From Artemisia argyi (taxonomy: Eukaryota; Streptophyta; Magnoliopsida; Asterales; Asteraceae): a stretch of 64,000 nt of DNA. A model generated the notes under the pieces. The model saw only the letters and a program-made list of their open reading frames with translations, was not told where the DNA came from and made no database searches. The translations under genes were made by a program, and so were the position numbers. Position 1 is the stretch's first letter. Each line of letters begins with the position of its first letter. The stretch is from the NCBI GenBank assembly GCA_030686995.1, contig CM060704.1, positions 175,333,718 to 175,397,717 of the forward strand. The letters run 5' to 3'. Below, one piece after another: positions 48,186 through 58,859 of the stretch.

Positions 48186-48605
48186 GGGTGCGTTTGATTT
48201 GTAAGTGAGATTGAAATTGGATTCGGGTTTGGGAAAGAGTTGGAATAGATTTGAGAAAAGATTAGGAGAGAGAATATATATTATTATATATAAAAAGTTT
48301 TATTTTTAAAGTTATAAAAGATTTAATAATATCATTTAAAAGAAAAAAAAATTAAAAAAAATATCACGTGAGACAAAATTTATAAAATAATAATATACTA
48401 ATTATATCAAAAGTAATTTGTGGCTATAATTGTAAAGACAAAATTTATGTCTGGGGAATCACATGATACCAACCTTTATTTCCAGGATTTGAAAAAGGTA
48501 ACTTTTTGGAATGAAATACTGTACGGTAAAAGAATTAATAGATACCAAATATTATATTTGAGTCAAAATCCTAATCTTTCATTCAACACCCTCTCCAAAC
48601 GGGCC
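48186..48605. mobile_element. Tourist-like MITE with empty site at 50940
   Basis: Ends GGGTGCGTTTGATT and CCAAACGGGCC (inverted), flanked by TTAA on both sides (48182-48185, 48606-48609). The paralogous sequence at 50937-50950 reads ACATTAAAAGAGCC, exactly what is left after removing the element and one TTAA. Confidence 0.82.
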
Positions 48606-48705
48606 TTAAAAGAGCCAATCTTATAATATTACTCGTAGTAGGAAGTGAGAAGATAAAAGATAGATTAGTGGCACAACAGCTGATAGACGTGCACGTAGAC
48701 AATTA

Positions 48706-49109
48706 AGAGCCCGTTTGATTTGTAGATGAGTTTAGATTAGGATTTAGATTTGGATTTGATATAGGAGAGAGAGAATATATTATAATATAAATAATTTATT
48801 GTTTTAAAATTAGAAAATTTTACTTTGAATTAAAAAAATAAGAAAGAAAAAAAATAGAATAAAGAAATATGTGGTAGTAAAAGATTTGTAATTAAAAAAG
48901 GCAATAGTACGTGGCTCAAATTTGATGCTCGATTTCCTGTAAATCAAATAATCATAAATATTTTAAAAACCCAGCTAGGGTGCCTGGGATTGCCAAAAAT
49001 ATCTAAATTAGGCATCAATGCCAAAGATGACCATGCCAACATCAGACCAAACATTACACTACTGTCAAATTATACTCAAATCCATCTCAAAGTAAATCCA
49101 AACGGACCC
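48706..49109. mobile_element. Second Tourist-like MITE, related family
   Basis: Left end AGAGCCCGTTTGATTTG, right end CCAAACGGACCC, flanked by TTA at 48703-48705 and 49110-49112. The interior begins like the neighbouring MITE (GTTTGATTTGTA.GTGAG-type, then GAGAGAGAATATAT), so the two are family members 100 bp apart. Confidence 0.65.
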
Positions 49110-49740
49110 TTAGACCATCAAATAATTACACGTATTTGGTTAATTCACGTGTCAACTCGTGATAATAAAAAAGGATATAGATGTGGTAGGTAGACAATAC
49201 CATCAAATAATTGCACCTAAATATATTAGAACGCTCCAACTATTTTAACAAAGGCTTTTTTTTAACCAAAAGTTCCTTTTAAAAAAAAAATAAGATAAAA
49301 AGCTAACATCTTCTAAGAAGCTTTGAAAAAGTTGTTGACGAATTGCCCAAAAGCTGCGATTACAAGCACACATAATTAATACATGTTATAGAGTTACTAA
49401 TCTCATTAAGCACACATAAACGTTACTATTCATATATATTTCATCTATCATTGTTGCTTTTAAAAAGATTAGCATCGTACTTGTGCGTTACAGCGGCGGG
49501 TAGCCTGTTATTAAAGTTAAAGCGTCAGCAAAATAACAATAACAAACTGATTAACCGAAGAAAAAAATGATATTAGTCCGACCAGTTCACTCGTTTTTAC
49601 CGTTTCCGATTGGTCCTTTCCGTTTCGTTTTTGAACGAATTTTTATTGGCTTGCCGAACCGATGACGATACCGGATTCAGGTTCAACCCGTCGGTCTGGT
49701 CCGGTTTTCAAAATCGACTTGTTAGCATATAAATTATATA
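49110..49740. other. Spacer with partial duplication of 47768-47823
   Basis: 49168-49226 (GATGTGGTAGGTAGACAATA, CATCAAATAATTGCACC) repeats 47768-47820, the left flank of the MULE-like MITE. 49640-49730 is a CCGGTT-rich patch. No coding signal. Confidence 0.5.
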
Positions 49741-49994
49741 CTCTCTCCGTCCCATATTAATTGTCTGTTTTGACTTTTTTAAGTCTTTCTTGCTCAATTT
49801 TGACTACAAATATTTTTATTTTTGTTATATAATATTTGATAAAAATTGTATAAATGAAAATACATTTAAAGCTCAATCTATTCATATATTTATCATCAGG
49901 TATTGTATAACACAACCAAAAATAATTATGGTAAAAGTTAAATAAGAAAGACTAAAAAAAGACAAAGTTGACAATTATTATGGGACGGAGGTAG
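49741..49994. mobile_element. Stowaway MITE, 254 bp
   Basis: Starts CTCTCTCCGTCCCATATTAA and ends with the inverse (ATTATGGGACGGAGGTAG), about 25 bp of terminal inverted repeat. Flanked by TA on both sides (49739-49740, 49995-49996), the Tc1/mariner-type target. Confidence 0.88.
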
Positions 49995-49996
49995 TA

Positions 49997-50739
49997 AAGC
50001 TTTGTGTATTTTATTTGTTTGTACAATATGTATAATAAGATGTATTTTTATTATAAAGGTTTTTTTAAAATAACATTTATTAGTGTTTAATGTTGTATTT
50101 TTAATTTTGAGATGTGTGTTTAATTTTTTTTTTTGAAAATTGACTTTCATTGGGGAAATCCAAGTCCAATTTGAAACCCGATGGGGGGAAAACCTTCATT
50201 ATATGTTAAAACCTTCATTATTTGAGATGTGTGTTTAATTGATTTGCATCATAAGCTTTATATGTTATATGTCTTAATTTTAAGATTTTTGATTGTATTT
50301 AATGGAGAAATGGTGCTCGCTTCATTATATGTAGTACTAGATGAGTATCCGTGCATAGCAACAAGATTTTATTACGGCAGATAGTTTTAGTGATAAAAAA
50401 AAGTTTATAGGTTATAAACGAAAAATAATAAAACTTTGAGGATTTTAGGATTAAACATAATTTTTCGAAACCCGATTCGACCTGAGTGGATCAACCGGTT
50501 GAACTGTTCTGGTCAAAAAAACTTGTCAATTTAAACCAGGCTATCCCGACAGATTGGGTCAAAAAAATGGGGAAAATTAAACCATGTCAAACCGGTTTTC
50601 GAGGTATATTAACAGCAAACATTTCAACACCAATACTTTTCAAATACATAGCTTAATTTCAATACTTTTCGAATGTGCTAAAAGTTTGACTAATTTTCAA
50701 CATTTTAATATTTACCATTTTCACTTTATATGTAATATA
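49997..50739. other. AT-rich spacer
   Basis: No coding signal. CCGGTT-type words near 50465-50600. Confidence 0.35.
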
Positions 50740-50990
50740 AATATATAAAAAGGTAAATATTAAATATGGGCATTATTTTAAATTAAAATGACATGACAGT
50801 AACTAAAATATTGTAAAAATTTTGTATGTGACATGAGAGCGTGTGAATAATCAAGCAGACAAGCATGTGCGAGCCTGCGAGGTGAATTAATTAGACATTT
50901 ATTTATTATTATTTTTTTGAACTTAATTTTAATTAGACATTAAAAGAGCCAATCTTATAATATTACTCGTAGTAGGAAGTCTATAAATAG
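50740..50990 (+). promoter_or_regulatory. Promoter region of the knottin-like gene
   Basis: A copy of this stretch sits at 48018-48660. It contains ATTAGACAT twice (about 50890 and 50932) with a small AT-rich insert between them that the upstream copy lacks, and ends in the TATA box CTATAAATAG at 50981-50990, about 80 bp before the start codon. Confidence 0.65.
50981..50990 (+). promoter_or_regulatory. TATA box
   Basis: CTATAAATAG, 79 bases before the ATG at 51070. The short leader between them starts CCTAG...CACAACATCATAAAC, typical of a plant 5' UTR. Confidence 0.75.
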
Positions 50991-51069
50991 ATTAGCCTAG
51001 TTGTAGTAGTAGTTCACAACATCATAAACAAACACTTATCAAACAATACAATTTCATAAAAGACTGATC

Positions 51070-51563
51070 ATGAACAATATGTATGCAATGGTGTTGTTTC
51101 TCGTTGTGGTCACGAGTACGAGCTCAATTTTGAGTGTTTCCTCCTCGAATAATGATGGTGATCAAGAGATTTTCATGGTTGTGGACGATCCAATGAGCAT
51201 GAATCATGAGGGAATGGGGATGAGCAAGGTACGTACGTTACATGCATTGTAATGTTAATATATACAGAAATTGCTTAAGCTAAAGAGAGATGCAGGCTAA
51301 ATTTAGTATTTCATATATTATTAGCAAGCTTCCTTTGAAATTGAATAATATATGTCCTCTTGTACCGTCCCTTTGTGCAGGCTAACCGGGTTGAAATTGG
51401 AAAATTTCTTTTGGAAGATGGGAAGGTTTTTACACTCGCACGGAAATCATCCCCGAGTAGGAATTGCGTTGGTGAAGGCCAGCCGTGTGGGGTGCTTGAT
51501 TGGTGTTGTGACCCATATTCGTGCGTAGGAATAGCTTGGCCAATTCAGGGATTTTGTGCGTAG
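51070..51563 (+). CDS. Secreted cysteine-rich knottin-like peptide precursor
   Basis: Two exons: 51070-51228 (donor AAG/GTACGT) and 51381-51563 (acceptor TGTGCAG/GC), phase 0, giving 113 residues. Residues about 1-25 (MNNMYAMVLFLVVVTS...) form a signal peptide. A propeptide with Asp/Glu/Met-rich sequence follows, then a C-terminal module with six cysteines spaced C-x6-C-x5-C-C-x4-C-x10-C. This order matches inhibitor-cystine-knot peptides, such as plant Mirabilis/PAFP-type antimicrobial peptides. Likely role: apoplastic defence or signalling peptide; the target cannot be inferred. TATA box at 50981, AATAAA near 51651 as possible poly(A) signal. The intron between prepro and mature module and the intact frame support a functional gene. 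The reading is mine, without database support. Confidence 0.72.
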
Positions 51564-52089
51564 TTAGAGTTTGGTAAGCATGTGTCTGCGTGCATGCATG
51601 TGAAACAAGTCGATACTACATTGTTGGCTTGGTATATGTTTACGTGTGTGGTAATAAAGCATTCATGCAGATATGGCGTGTAGCGTATCATCTAAAATAA
51701 TGTAACATCAATGACGTGACAACTTCATTGATATGGGTTTGATTTCCCATGATGTGTTCGTTATTATCTTTAATGAAATGTGCATTAATTATTGCTCTAC
51801 TGTTTCTATTTTGGTAATGTCGAAACTCGAAAGTAACAATAAACGGGTTAATTAGAGGCCTTGATATAGTAGCACCCCAACGGCGTTATGGTATCCGTGG
51901 CACGCATTGTGGCTGCGTTACCATACGAGCCAGCCAAGCGTTGCCCTTGCGTTATGGTATACGTTGCTAGCCTAACTCAAAACGAAACGTATATGCTGCC
52001 AAAAAAAATTAAACAAAAAAGCCCCTCAACGGCTACTTGCATTTGAATTAAAAAAAGAAAAAGAAAAAGAAAAAGAAAAAAAGCTTATA
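51564..52089. other. 3' flank of the knottin gene and spacer
   Basis: Probable 3' UTR to about 51670. 51880-51975 has GGCGTTATGGTAT/GCGTTACCATACG in opposite orientations, perhaps a MITE fragment. (GAAAAA)n-type run near 52050-52080. Confidence 0.4.
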
Positions 52090-53004
52090 TAATACAGTGT
52101 ACCTAGCGCTGATGTGGCACCTGCAAGTCCTATGGGGCTAGATGACCTGTCAACCGTAGTACGTCATGCACCTAGCTATCCTTAGCTGATAACTCCACAC
52201 TTCTACTCATGGATTGACTTATTCTAGAAGTGAGTGCAACACCAAGATTTTTTACTTTTGTGGTCAAACAGCTTTGAGTTTCCAGCTTATTTTGACAAAG
52301 AGAAGGGTTTTGTATGAGATGATACAGAAGTGCTAAAAATAGTTGGATTTATGGTTTAGTCAAACTGGAATTAAAAGTGACTTGTTGACCATAAAGGTGA
52401 GATGCAGCCTCACTAGAAAGTTAAATCATAAAGCAAGCAACAACTAATCATATAAAATGCTGACCACTTTTTCTCTTACAGCAATATAGTTATGAACATC
52501 CCATACACTATTAGACACTATACCTGTGAGAGGAACCTTTTAAAAAAGCTTGGGTTTTACAATTCATGAACCCAACACATACAAAAAATGTTGAATATTG
52601 AAGCATTCCTATAACTAAAGATTTTACACTACCAACACGTTTACATTGTATTAAGATTACTTTCTGTAAGACAATAAAAATAAGATTTGAATTCATGATG
52701 TTTAAAATGTTTAGTTAGGGTATAATAAACTTGTGACAAAAAATATATAAATAGAGCATATATACCTTTTCCGTGTGCTGCTTCACTTTTTAGCATCTTA
52801 TTTATGTGACCTACATATAGTGCGCTATCATGTACATAAGACACACCCTAGCTTGACTCGTGAAGACACACTTCTACTCGTGGCTTAACGTATGCTAAAA
52901 CTATACCATGCCTCTCATGCCCATAAATATGGCTTCAATCTCATCAGTTTTTTTCATAATCAATCATAAAACAAAATTTTAATTTTACAGCCATCACTAA
53001 GAAA
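52090..53004 (+). repeat. Upstream block of the acidic-repeat gene (copy 2)
   Basis: Matches about 33000-33868. Both contain GTGTACCTAGC, GATGACCTGTCAA, ATGCAGCCTCACTA, GTACATAAGA and the TATA-like CCATAAATATGGCTTCAA (about 52920), directly before the paralogous gene. The poly(A) tract of copy 1 is absent. Confidence 0.68.
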
Positions 53005-53220
53005 ATGTCTTGTGTTTCAAAGAACATCAGAGAGTGGTCATTCATGATCTATGCAGAAGAGCACTATGATGGAAGTGACGGCTACGACTATCCACAATCA
53101 CTGTATATGTTAGAAGGTGATGGCGATGATGATGACGGAGATTATGACTATGCTCCAGCAGCATCAGAAGGAGATGGTGATGATGATGATGGAGATTATG
53201 ATTATGCTCCAGCAGCATGA
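53005..53220 (+). CDS. Small acidic Asp/Gly/Tyr-repeat protein, copy 2
   Basis: 71 codons, single exon. N-terminus MSCVSKNIREWSFMIYAEEH, then YDGSDGYDYPQSLYMLEGDG and two acidic repeats ending DDDDGDYDYAPAA, stop immediately after the second repeat. It lacks the 20-odd-residue C-terminal tail of copy 1. The N-terminal 30 residues are almost identical between copies although they are 19 kb apart. The repeats differ in Asp number and in Leu-to-Pro changes (YALAAS against YAPAAS). Downstream flank is shared (AACTTTGAGAATGT). No known domain; acidic, soluble, function unknown. Confidence 0.6.
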   Translation: MSCVSKNIREWSFMIYAEEHYDGSDGYDYPQSLYMLEGDGDDDDGDYDYAPAASEGDGDDDDGDYDYAPAA

Positions 53221-53640
53221 ATTAGTTAACAGATAGCATGAAGTCTTTTAACAATTGACATGATTACTAGTGAACGGATAGCAGCATGAATTAGTTAACG
53301 GATAGCATGAATTAGTCAAGGGGAATTTTTACTTAACTTTGAGAATGTTTTGATTAGCTAGGTTGCTATATATATGGTCTTATCAGATCTAGGTGTCTAT
53401 TGTCTGATCAAAGGTTTAACAGCCCAATGATGTAGTAGATTTTCCTTGAACAAGATTTGGTTTTGATAGCAGTTTCTAATTGTGCAAATAAAACCTGTGA
53501 AATGACAATAATTAATACCTGTATCAGTGACACCAGAAATTAATGACAGAAAACAGTAGCCAATGCAAGCAGCCAAACACTACTAGATAGCGAGCAAGTA
53601 TTCTTAATAAACAACTAAATACCATCAACCAATTATACAG

Positions 53641-53689
<49 letters not shown>

Positions 53690-53877
53690 AGAGTTCCATG
53701 AGATCCTTAATATATGTATATTAGTGCTAAAATGAAGTTTTTTTGGATTTAAATTCATGTCAACATAGATGTTGCTAGGTCAAAATGCAATCTCATTCAA
53801 TCGGAATAATGATAAATAAGTGAATTTGGTTAAATGAGTCAACCGAGAAGGGCATTGTGTAATAATAGTAGATTGTT
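53221..53877. other. 3' flank of copy 2 and spacer
   Basis: The stretch to about 53400 matches the 3' flank of copy 1; GATAGCATGAATTAGT is repeated two to three times at 53228-53310. A 46-base A run is at 53641-53686. Nothing else. Confidence 0.4.
53641..53686. repeat. Poly(A) run, 46 bases
   Basis: Uninterrupted A tract. Confidence 0.95.
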
Positions 53878-54611
53878 GACCATAAAGGTCAAATGCAGCC
53901 TCACTGAAAAGATAAAACATAGAGCAAACAATCTTAATATATAAACAGGTAAAGGTAAACATGTAGTAATGTCTATATCACGAAGGAAAAAAATAAATAA
54001 ATAAATAAATAAATAAAAAAAAAAAAAAAAAAAAAAAAAATCCATCATGGCAAACCAGTCATCTTTTTCTTCAACTTTCTGGGAAGATATGCCACATATT
54101 GACATATATACTAATAACATAAAGATATATTAATAGCAGTCACCTTTAATCAAGACAACTTTAATAAAATACAACTAGTTCAGATAATATATACTAGTAT
54201 TAACAGAAAATCTTAAGAAACGTGACTTTTTGAGAACAAATATGCTTTCTATGTAAAGCGATCAAGATTCTATCTGGGAAACTTTATTTCAACTATGGCA
54301 AACTTATGCACCTCTAGATTGACAGTTCGAATCTCTTACCCCTGAGGCCTTGATGGACACTTGATTTTTGAAAAGATTCTCATCTTCATGACAACACTCG
54401 TGTGGTTAATGTCAACATAAGGTATATCACAAGAAAGTGTGTGTGTGTGAATATATTCCCTTTCTCCTTGTCACTTAAGTCAGAACACACACTTTGCAAC
54501 TAATAAAGTTGGCAAAACTAGTTGTACAGGAGAGCATGCACCCTGCTGAGATGTCACCTAAACGTCCTATGTGGACTGATGACCTGTCAACTATAGTATG
54601 TCATACACATC
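53878..54611 (+). repeat. Upstream block of the acidic-repeat gene (copy 3, left part)
   Basis: GACCATAAAGGTCAAATGCA and AAACAGGTAAAGG match the other two blocks. Further on, GCATGCACCCTGCTGAGATG and GATGACCTGTCAACTATAGT match 52098-52160. The solo LTR cuts it at 54611. An (AAAT)n plus poly(A) tract lies at about 53987-54040. Confidence 0.55.
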
Positions 54612-57600
54612 TGTGACAACCGGCAGTTTAGGGAGCTATTTTAAAATCCCGCATTTCAATTTAAGTTCGTTTATAATTTTTATTTGAAATTTTCATTTCA
54701 CAACGAACTTGTAAGACCTATTTTATGGATATTTTTATATAACGACGTTATGGAATTCGTGAATTATGTTCATAATTCATTTTTGATTATATGATCGGTG
54801 ATGTATATTTGAATTCTCACTTGGTACAACGTTGACTTTGGCACTAGGATTACCTAACGACAATTTTATGATTCGTCTTAACGAGTCCGATATATTTTTA
54901 ATTATTTACAAGAGGTTCTCGAGTAATGTTGAAATTTTAATTATTAACTTTATAAAAAAAAATAAAAAATAAAAGTTAATATAGTGTGTGTTGGTCCGGT
55001 TTTAAACACACACAAACCCACCCATACATTTATTTTCTCTCTCTCTATCACATCTTCTTCCCCACTCCATTCTTAACCCTAGCCGCCGACCAAAATCCGG
55101 CCACCGCCGCCGCACCTCCGATCCCCCAACAAAACTAAAACCACCATTTTATTCCTCTCTTTCCCCTCTTTCTTTTGGTATAAGAAACTCATCCTAAAAC
55201 CATCATTAACACCACCAAATCTATATTTATTCATCCGAATTTGTGGTAGTTTTCTAGATCCGTGCTTTTGAAGGATTTTGAAGGTGAGAAACAACATTTT
55301 CAAGAGTTTTGGGAGCCACGAATTGGTTCTATTCGTGGCTACACGAATGATTTATTGGAGAATCGAATTGATTTTTAAATGGAAATGAGTGTTTTGTGAT
55401 TAAAAGATTGTTTGGTATCCGGGTTTCGTGGTTTGGGTCGTGGTCGACTTGGAACCGAGAGCAAAGCTCTCGGCTTATTTTATTTTTTTTGATTCGAGCC
55501 TTGTGTGGCTATGGTCTTTGTGGATGATTGATTGATTGGGTGTATTGTTGTCGAGGGTGGTGTGACCTCGACCCGATGCTAGCCGAGACCATGTGGTCTC
55601 GGGGTTCTTTTCTTGTGCTCTTTGACCATACCGAGACCCTCTTAGGGGTTCTCTTTGGGTGTGGTTCGAGCCTATGGGCTCGTATGGTCATGTGGTTCGA
55701 CTCTTTGAGTCGCGGCTTTTAGCCGAGTACCATTTTTGTTGCCGAATTGACCATTTGGGTCAAATGGTTTATATGACTTCTTGGTTAAGCTCAAGTGAGC
55801 TATATGATACTTGTGCTTGATTCGAGTCCTCGTGACTCGTGGTTTTGAGCCGTGACTCAAGTGAGTCGAGGGCTCGGGTTTGGTTTGGTAAACCGACCCA
55901 AACATTAACATGGTTAATGTTATTTTTTTTGTGATAATTGTGATCAATTTGTTATATTATTATTTGTTATGAATTGTTTTTGGTATATATTGTTTTGTGG
56001 ATATCTCGGCCGAATACATGTGGGTCGAATTGGAGATTGATTATTGGTATTGAGGAGTTGTTGACGAAAGAGTATTGGGGACCGATTGTGAGACGGTCGT
56101 TAGATTGACGGAGATAGGTTAGTCGGGTGCCGTAGTCGGACCCTATTGTTGTAGCCCGTGGTTTGAGATTGTGATTGGACGGAGATTTGTTATTTATAAC
56201 TTTTGCTTATTATTGGACTTGGACAATGAGCCGAGAGTCATGACTCGGACATATGACCATTTCGTATAACTCAATAACTATTAAAATTGAAACGAGAATA
56301 ATAAAACTCGTAATAATAATTATTGATAATATGAATGTTTATACGAAAGTATATACGTGAATAACGTATATATAACTATATAAACGCGTATATTAATAAT
56401 AATAATAATCACGAGTCGTATTATAAATAATACGATTAGATATATATTAGGCTACGAAGGTGGCGTAATATTATTAAACGTATTATTATTATAAAAATTG
56501 TGTTATAAAACGGGAAACTCCCGACAATTATGAAACGTTTAATAAAATGTCATTTCGGATATATAACGAATAAACTTATTGAGTTAGGCGAAATTGTTGT
56601 CGCTCGGGTCCAAGTAAGTTATTATTTGCGACGTTCGTGTTGTTACGGATATATGACGACTAATATAGACGTTTTCTATAAGTAAATAACCGCTTAACCG
56701 TAAGGATGAGCCGGGTTATTTGGTTATATGAAACGAACATATTAGTGGGCATCGTATCCTACGACGCCCATAGGTTGTAGTATATGTAAAGTGTAATAGA
56801 TTACGAATGTATATATCGGGAAATCTCGCCAATTTGACGATATATACGAGGAATTTATTAAACTATGATATATACTATATAGTAAATATGTGCTATGTGC
56901 TTTATATGTGCTTTAGACTGGGTGTAATCTTGGAACGGTATATTACGTAAATAAATATGAGGGTTATCAAATCGACGGATTTGGTAAACTTTGACGATTT
57001 ATTTAAATGATATATTGGGCTAATATTAGATCTATAGTTTATTTTATCTTTCTATGTGTGATCTTGTTGGTTTGTTTGAGTCGACCCACCACCCGTATGG
57101 ATACCAAACGCAAATACACTAAACTAATACGAAATAGATTTTCGGAAATAAAACGGATTCTCGTCCGGGTTTGGGAATAGTATATACATTTGGAAATGAT
57201 TTCTGAAAGAGTTAATATTGTTAGGTCGTGCCAAGTCCGTAGTTGCTGTTTCGTGAGTTATCATACATCTTATTTCTACCTACCTCGTCTTGCTATTTTC
57301 TGGACTTGAGGTGAGTCATAGCCCCACTTTTTACTCTTGAACTATGTTTTCAACATTTGGGGTGAGAAACGTGCAAATCATTTTACGTGGACTATTATCG
57401 CTTTTATATTATTTCTAAACTTGCTATGCATATGGACTAGGATGTATAGTCAGCTTTAGTCACTTCTTATGTGTACTATTCAAGGTTGGCTTATTTATTA
57501 TTGTCAGCTTTAGTCACGCGGTTCGTGTGTACTATTCAAGGTTGGCTTATTTAGATACTGTAGTGTGCACCTATAGGTTATTAATACTTCGGAGGTTATC

Positions 57601-58136
57601 CGAGTATTTATTGGTATTGCGGGGGTTACCCGAATATCTATGTTGTTACGGAAGGGTATCCGTGTGTTTTGGTTATTGCGGAAGGGTATCCGTGTGTTAT
57701 GTTGAGAGCGGAGGGTATCCGCAGGCTTTTAGCGAATCCTTAGTCTAGCTAGCAAGCGTTTTGCGTATATGTCCACTATATTATTAGTTGAATTTAAACC
57801 TATGATCTCACCAGCGAAAGCTGACTTTTAGCACGTTTTCTCAGGTAATTAAGTGTTGAGGTGCATGCTTGGATTGGAAGGCTCGGCTAAGGCACCCGGT
57901 TTATGGATCTATATTTTCTAAACTCTGATAATTAAATTTGGACCTATTGCTATTTTATTTTGGGCCTGACTCTGAATGATGTTGGGATAAATGTAAACCT
58001 TAAAACCCCGTTTTGGTTGTGTTTTTATTATGTTTACTTTATCTCGTTCTATATTGTCTTGTGTTGGATACCAATCCCCGTAGTACCCCGAAAGCTTGTT
58101 GAGTCTTCCGCTGTATCAAATTTTGGGGGTGTTACA
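54612..58136. mobile_element. Solo LTR of a Gypsy-like retrotransposon, 3.5 kb
   Basis: Starts TGTGACAACCGGCAG and ends TTTGGGGGTGTTACA, flanked by ACATC at 54607-54611 and 58137-58141. No second LTR, PBS or polypurine tract, so it is a solo LTR left by recombination. A (CT)n leader followed by GCCGCC-rich sequence at about 55030-55110 looks like a transcription start region. Repeats of GCGGAAGGGTATCCGTGTG type lie at 57590-57727. Long LTR with these ends suggests a Tekay-like Gypsy lineage (inference). Confidence 0.88.
57590..57727. repeat. GGGTATCCG minirepeats in solo LTR
   Basis: Five degenerate units of roughly 28-35 bp around GCGGAAGGGTATCCG / TACGGAAGGGTATCCG. Confidence 0.75.
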
Positions 58137-58859
58137 ACATCCTTTGCTAATACTTACTCACTTTCACTTTTGGATGGACATGTGCCAAAATGAGTGCAAA
58201 CCAGCACCTGTTTTACCTTTTCCATTCCCATTTTCTTATTCTTTTCTTTCCCGTTTCCCACAAATATAAATATATGGCTTTTCGAGATCTCAATAACAAA
58301 CTCAAAGCAGAAACCATAATAAGCTTTGCTAGTTATTGCTAATAAATATGACTCGATTATAAACTGAATCGACTATCTAGTTTAGTACAACCACATAATA
58401 CATATATGTGCCTGCTAGTGTTAACAAAAAGTAGAGCACGACCAGAATGGATATAAATAAATATAAGATGATGCACACAATTGAATACGCAGGTTTACAC
58501 AAAAGTACCTCATCAAAATCGTTACACTTAAAAATCAACCCATCATCACGGCACTTCGCCGATTTCTTCTGTGCCACTTTTCAGTAGTTGCAGAAACTTG
58601 GTCATTTTCTATCCAGACCTTGGTCACCAGTCAAGAACTTTGTGGGCATCATAGGGATTATGTACCATATCTAGTCAAAACAGAACCACATATAAGACAC
58701 ATACATATACATACATACATTGGACTATGTGAGTTTATACTAAAGAGGCTCAAGTTACCTTGTTAACTGTTAGCTCCTTAGAAAGATTTCAAAGTAAATT
58801 TGCTAATATCTCATCAAATAGGCTTACAATGGATTAAGAATTTATTGAAACAATATTAT
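58137..58859. other. Right part of block copy 3, then PPR 3' flank
   Basis: Directly after the LTR, CTTTGCTAATACTTACTCAC... aligns loosely with 52180-52215, and CAAATATAAATATATGGCTT near 58262 resembles the TATA region of the two acidic-repeat genes. No acidic-repeat ORF follows. From about 58600 on it is probably the 3' flank of the minus-strand PPR pseudogene. Confidence 0.4.

Noticed and set aside
55528..55722. Open frames in the GC-richer part of the solo LTR
   Set aside because: Both strands are open because of local composition; they lie inside the LTR and match no family.
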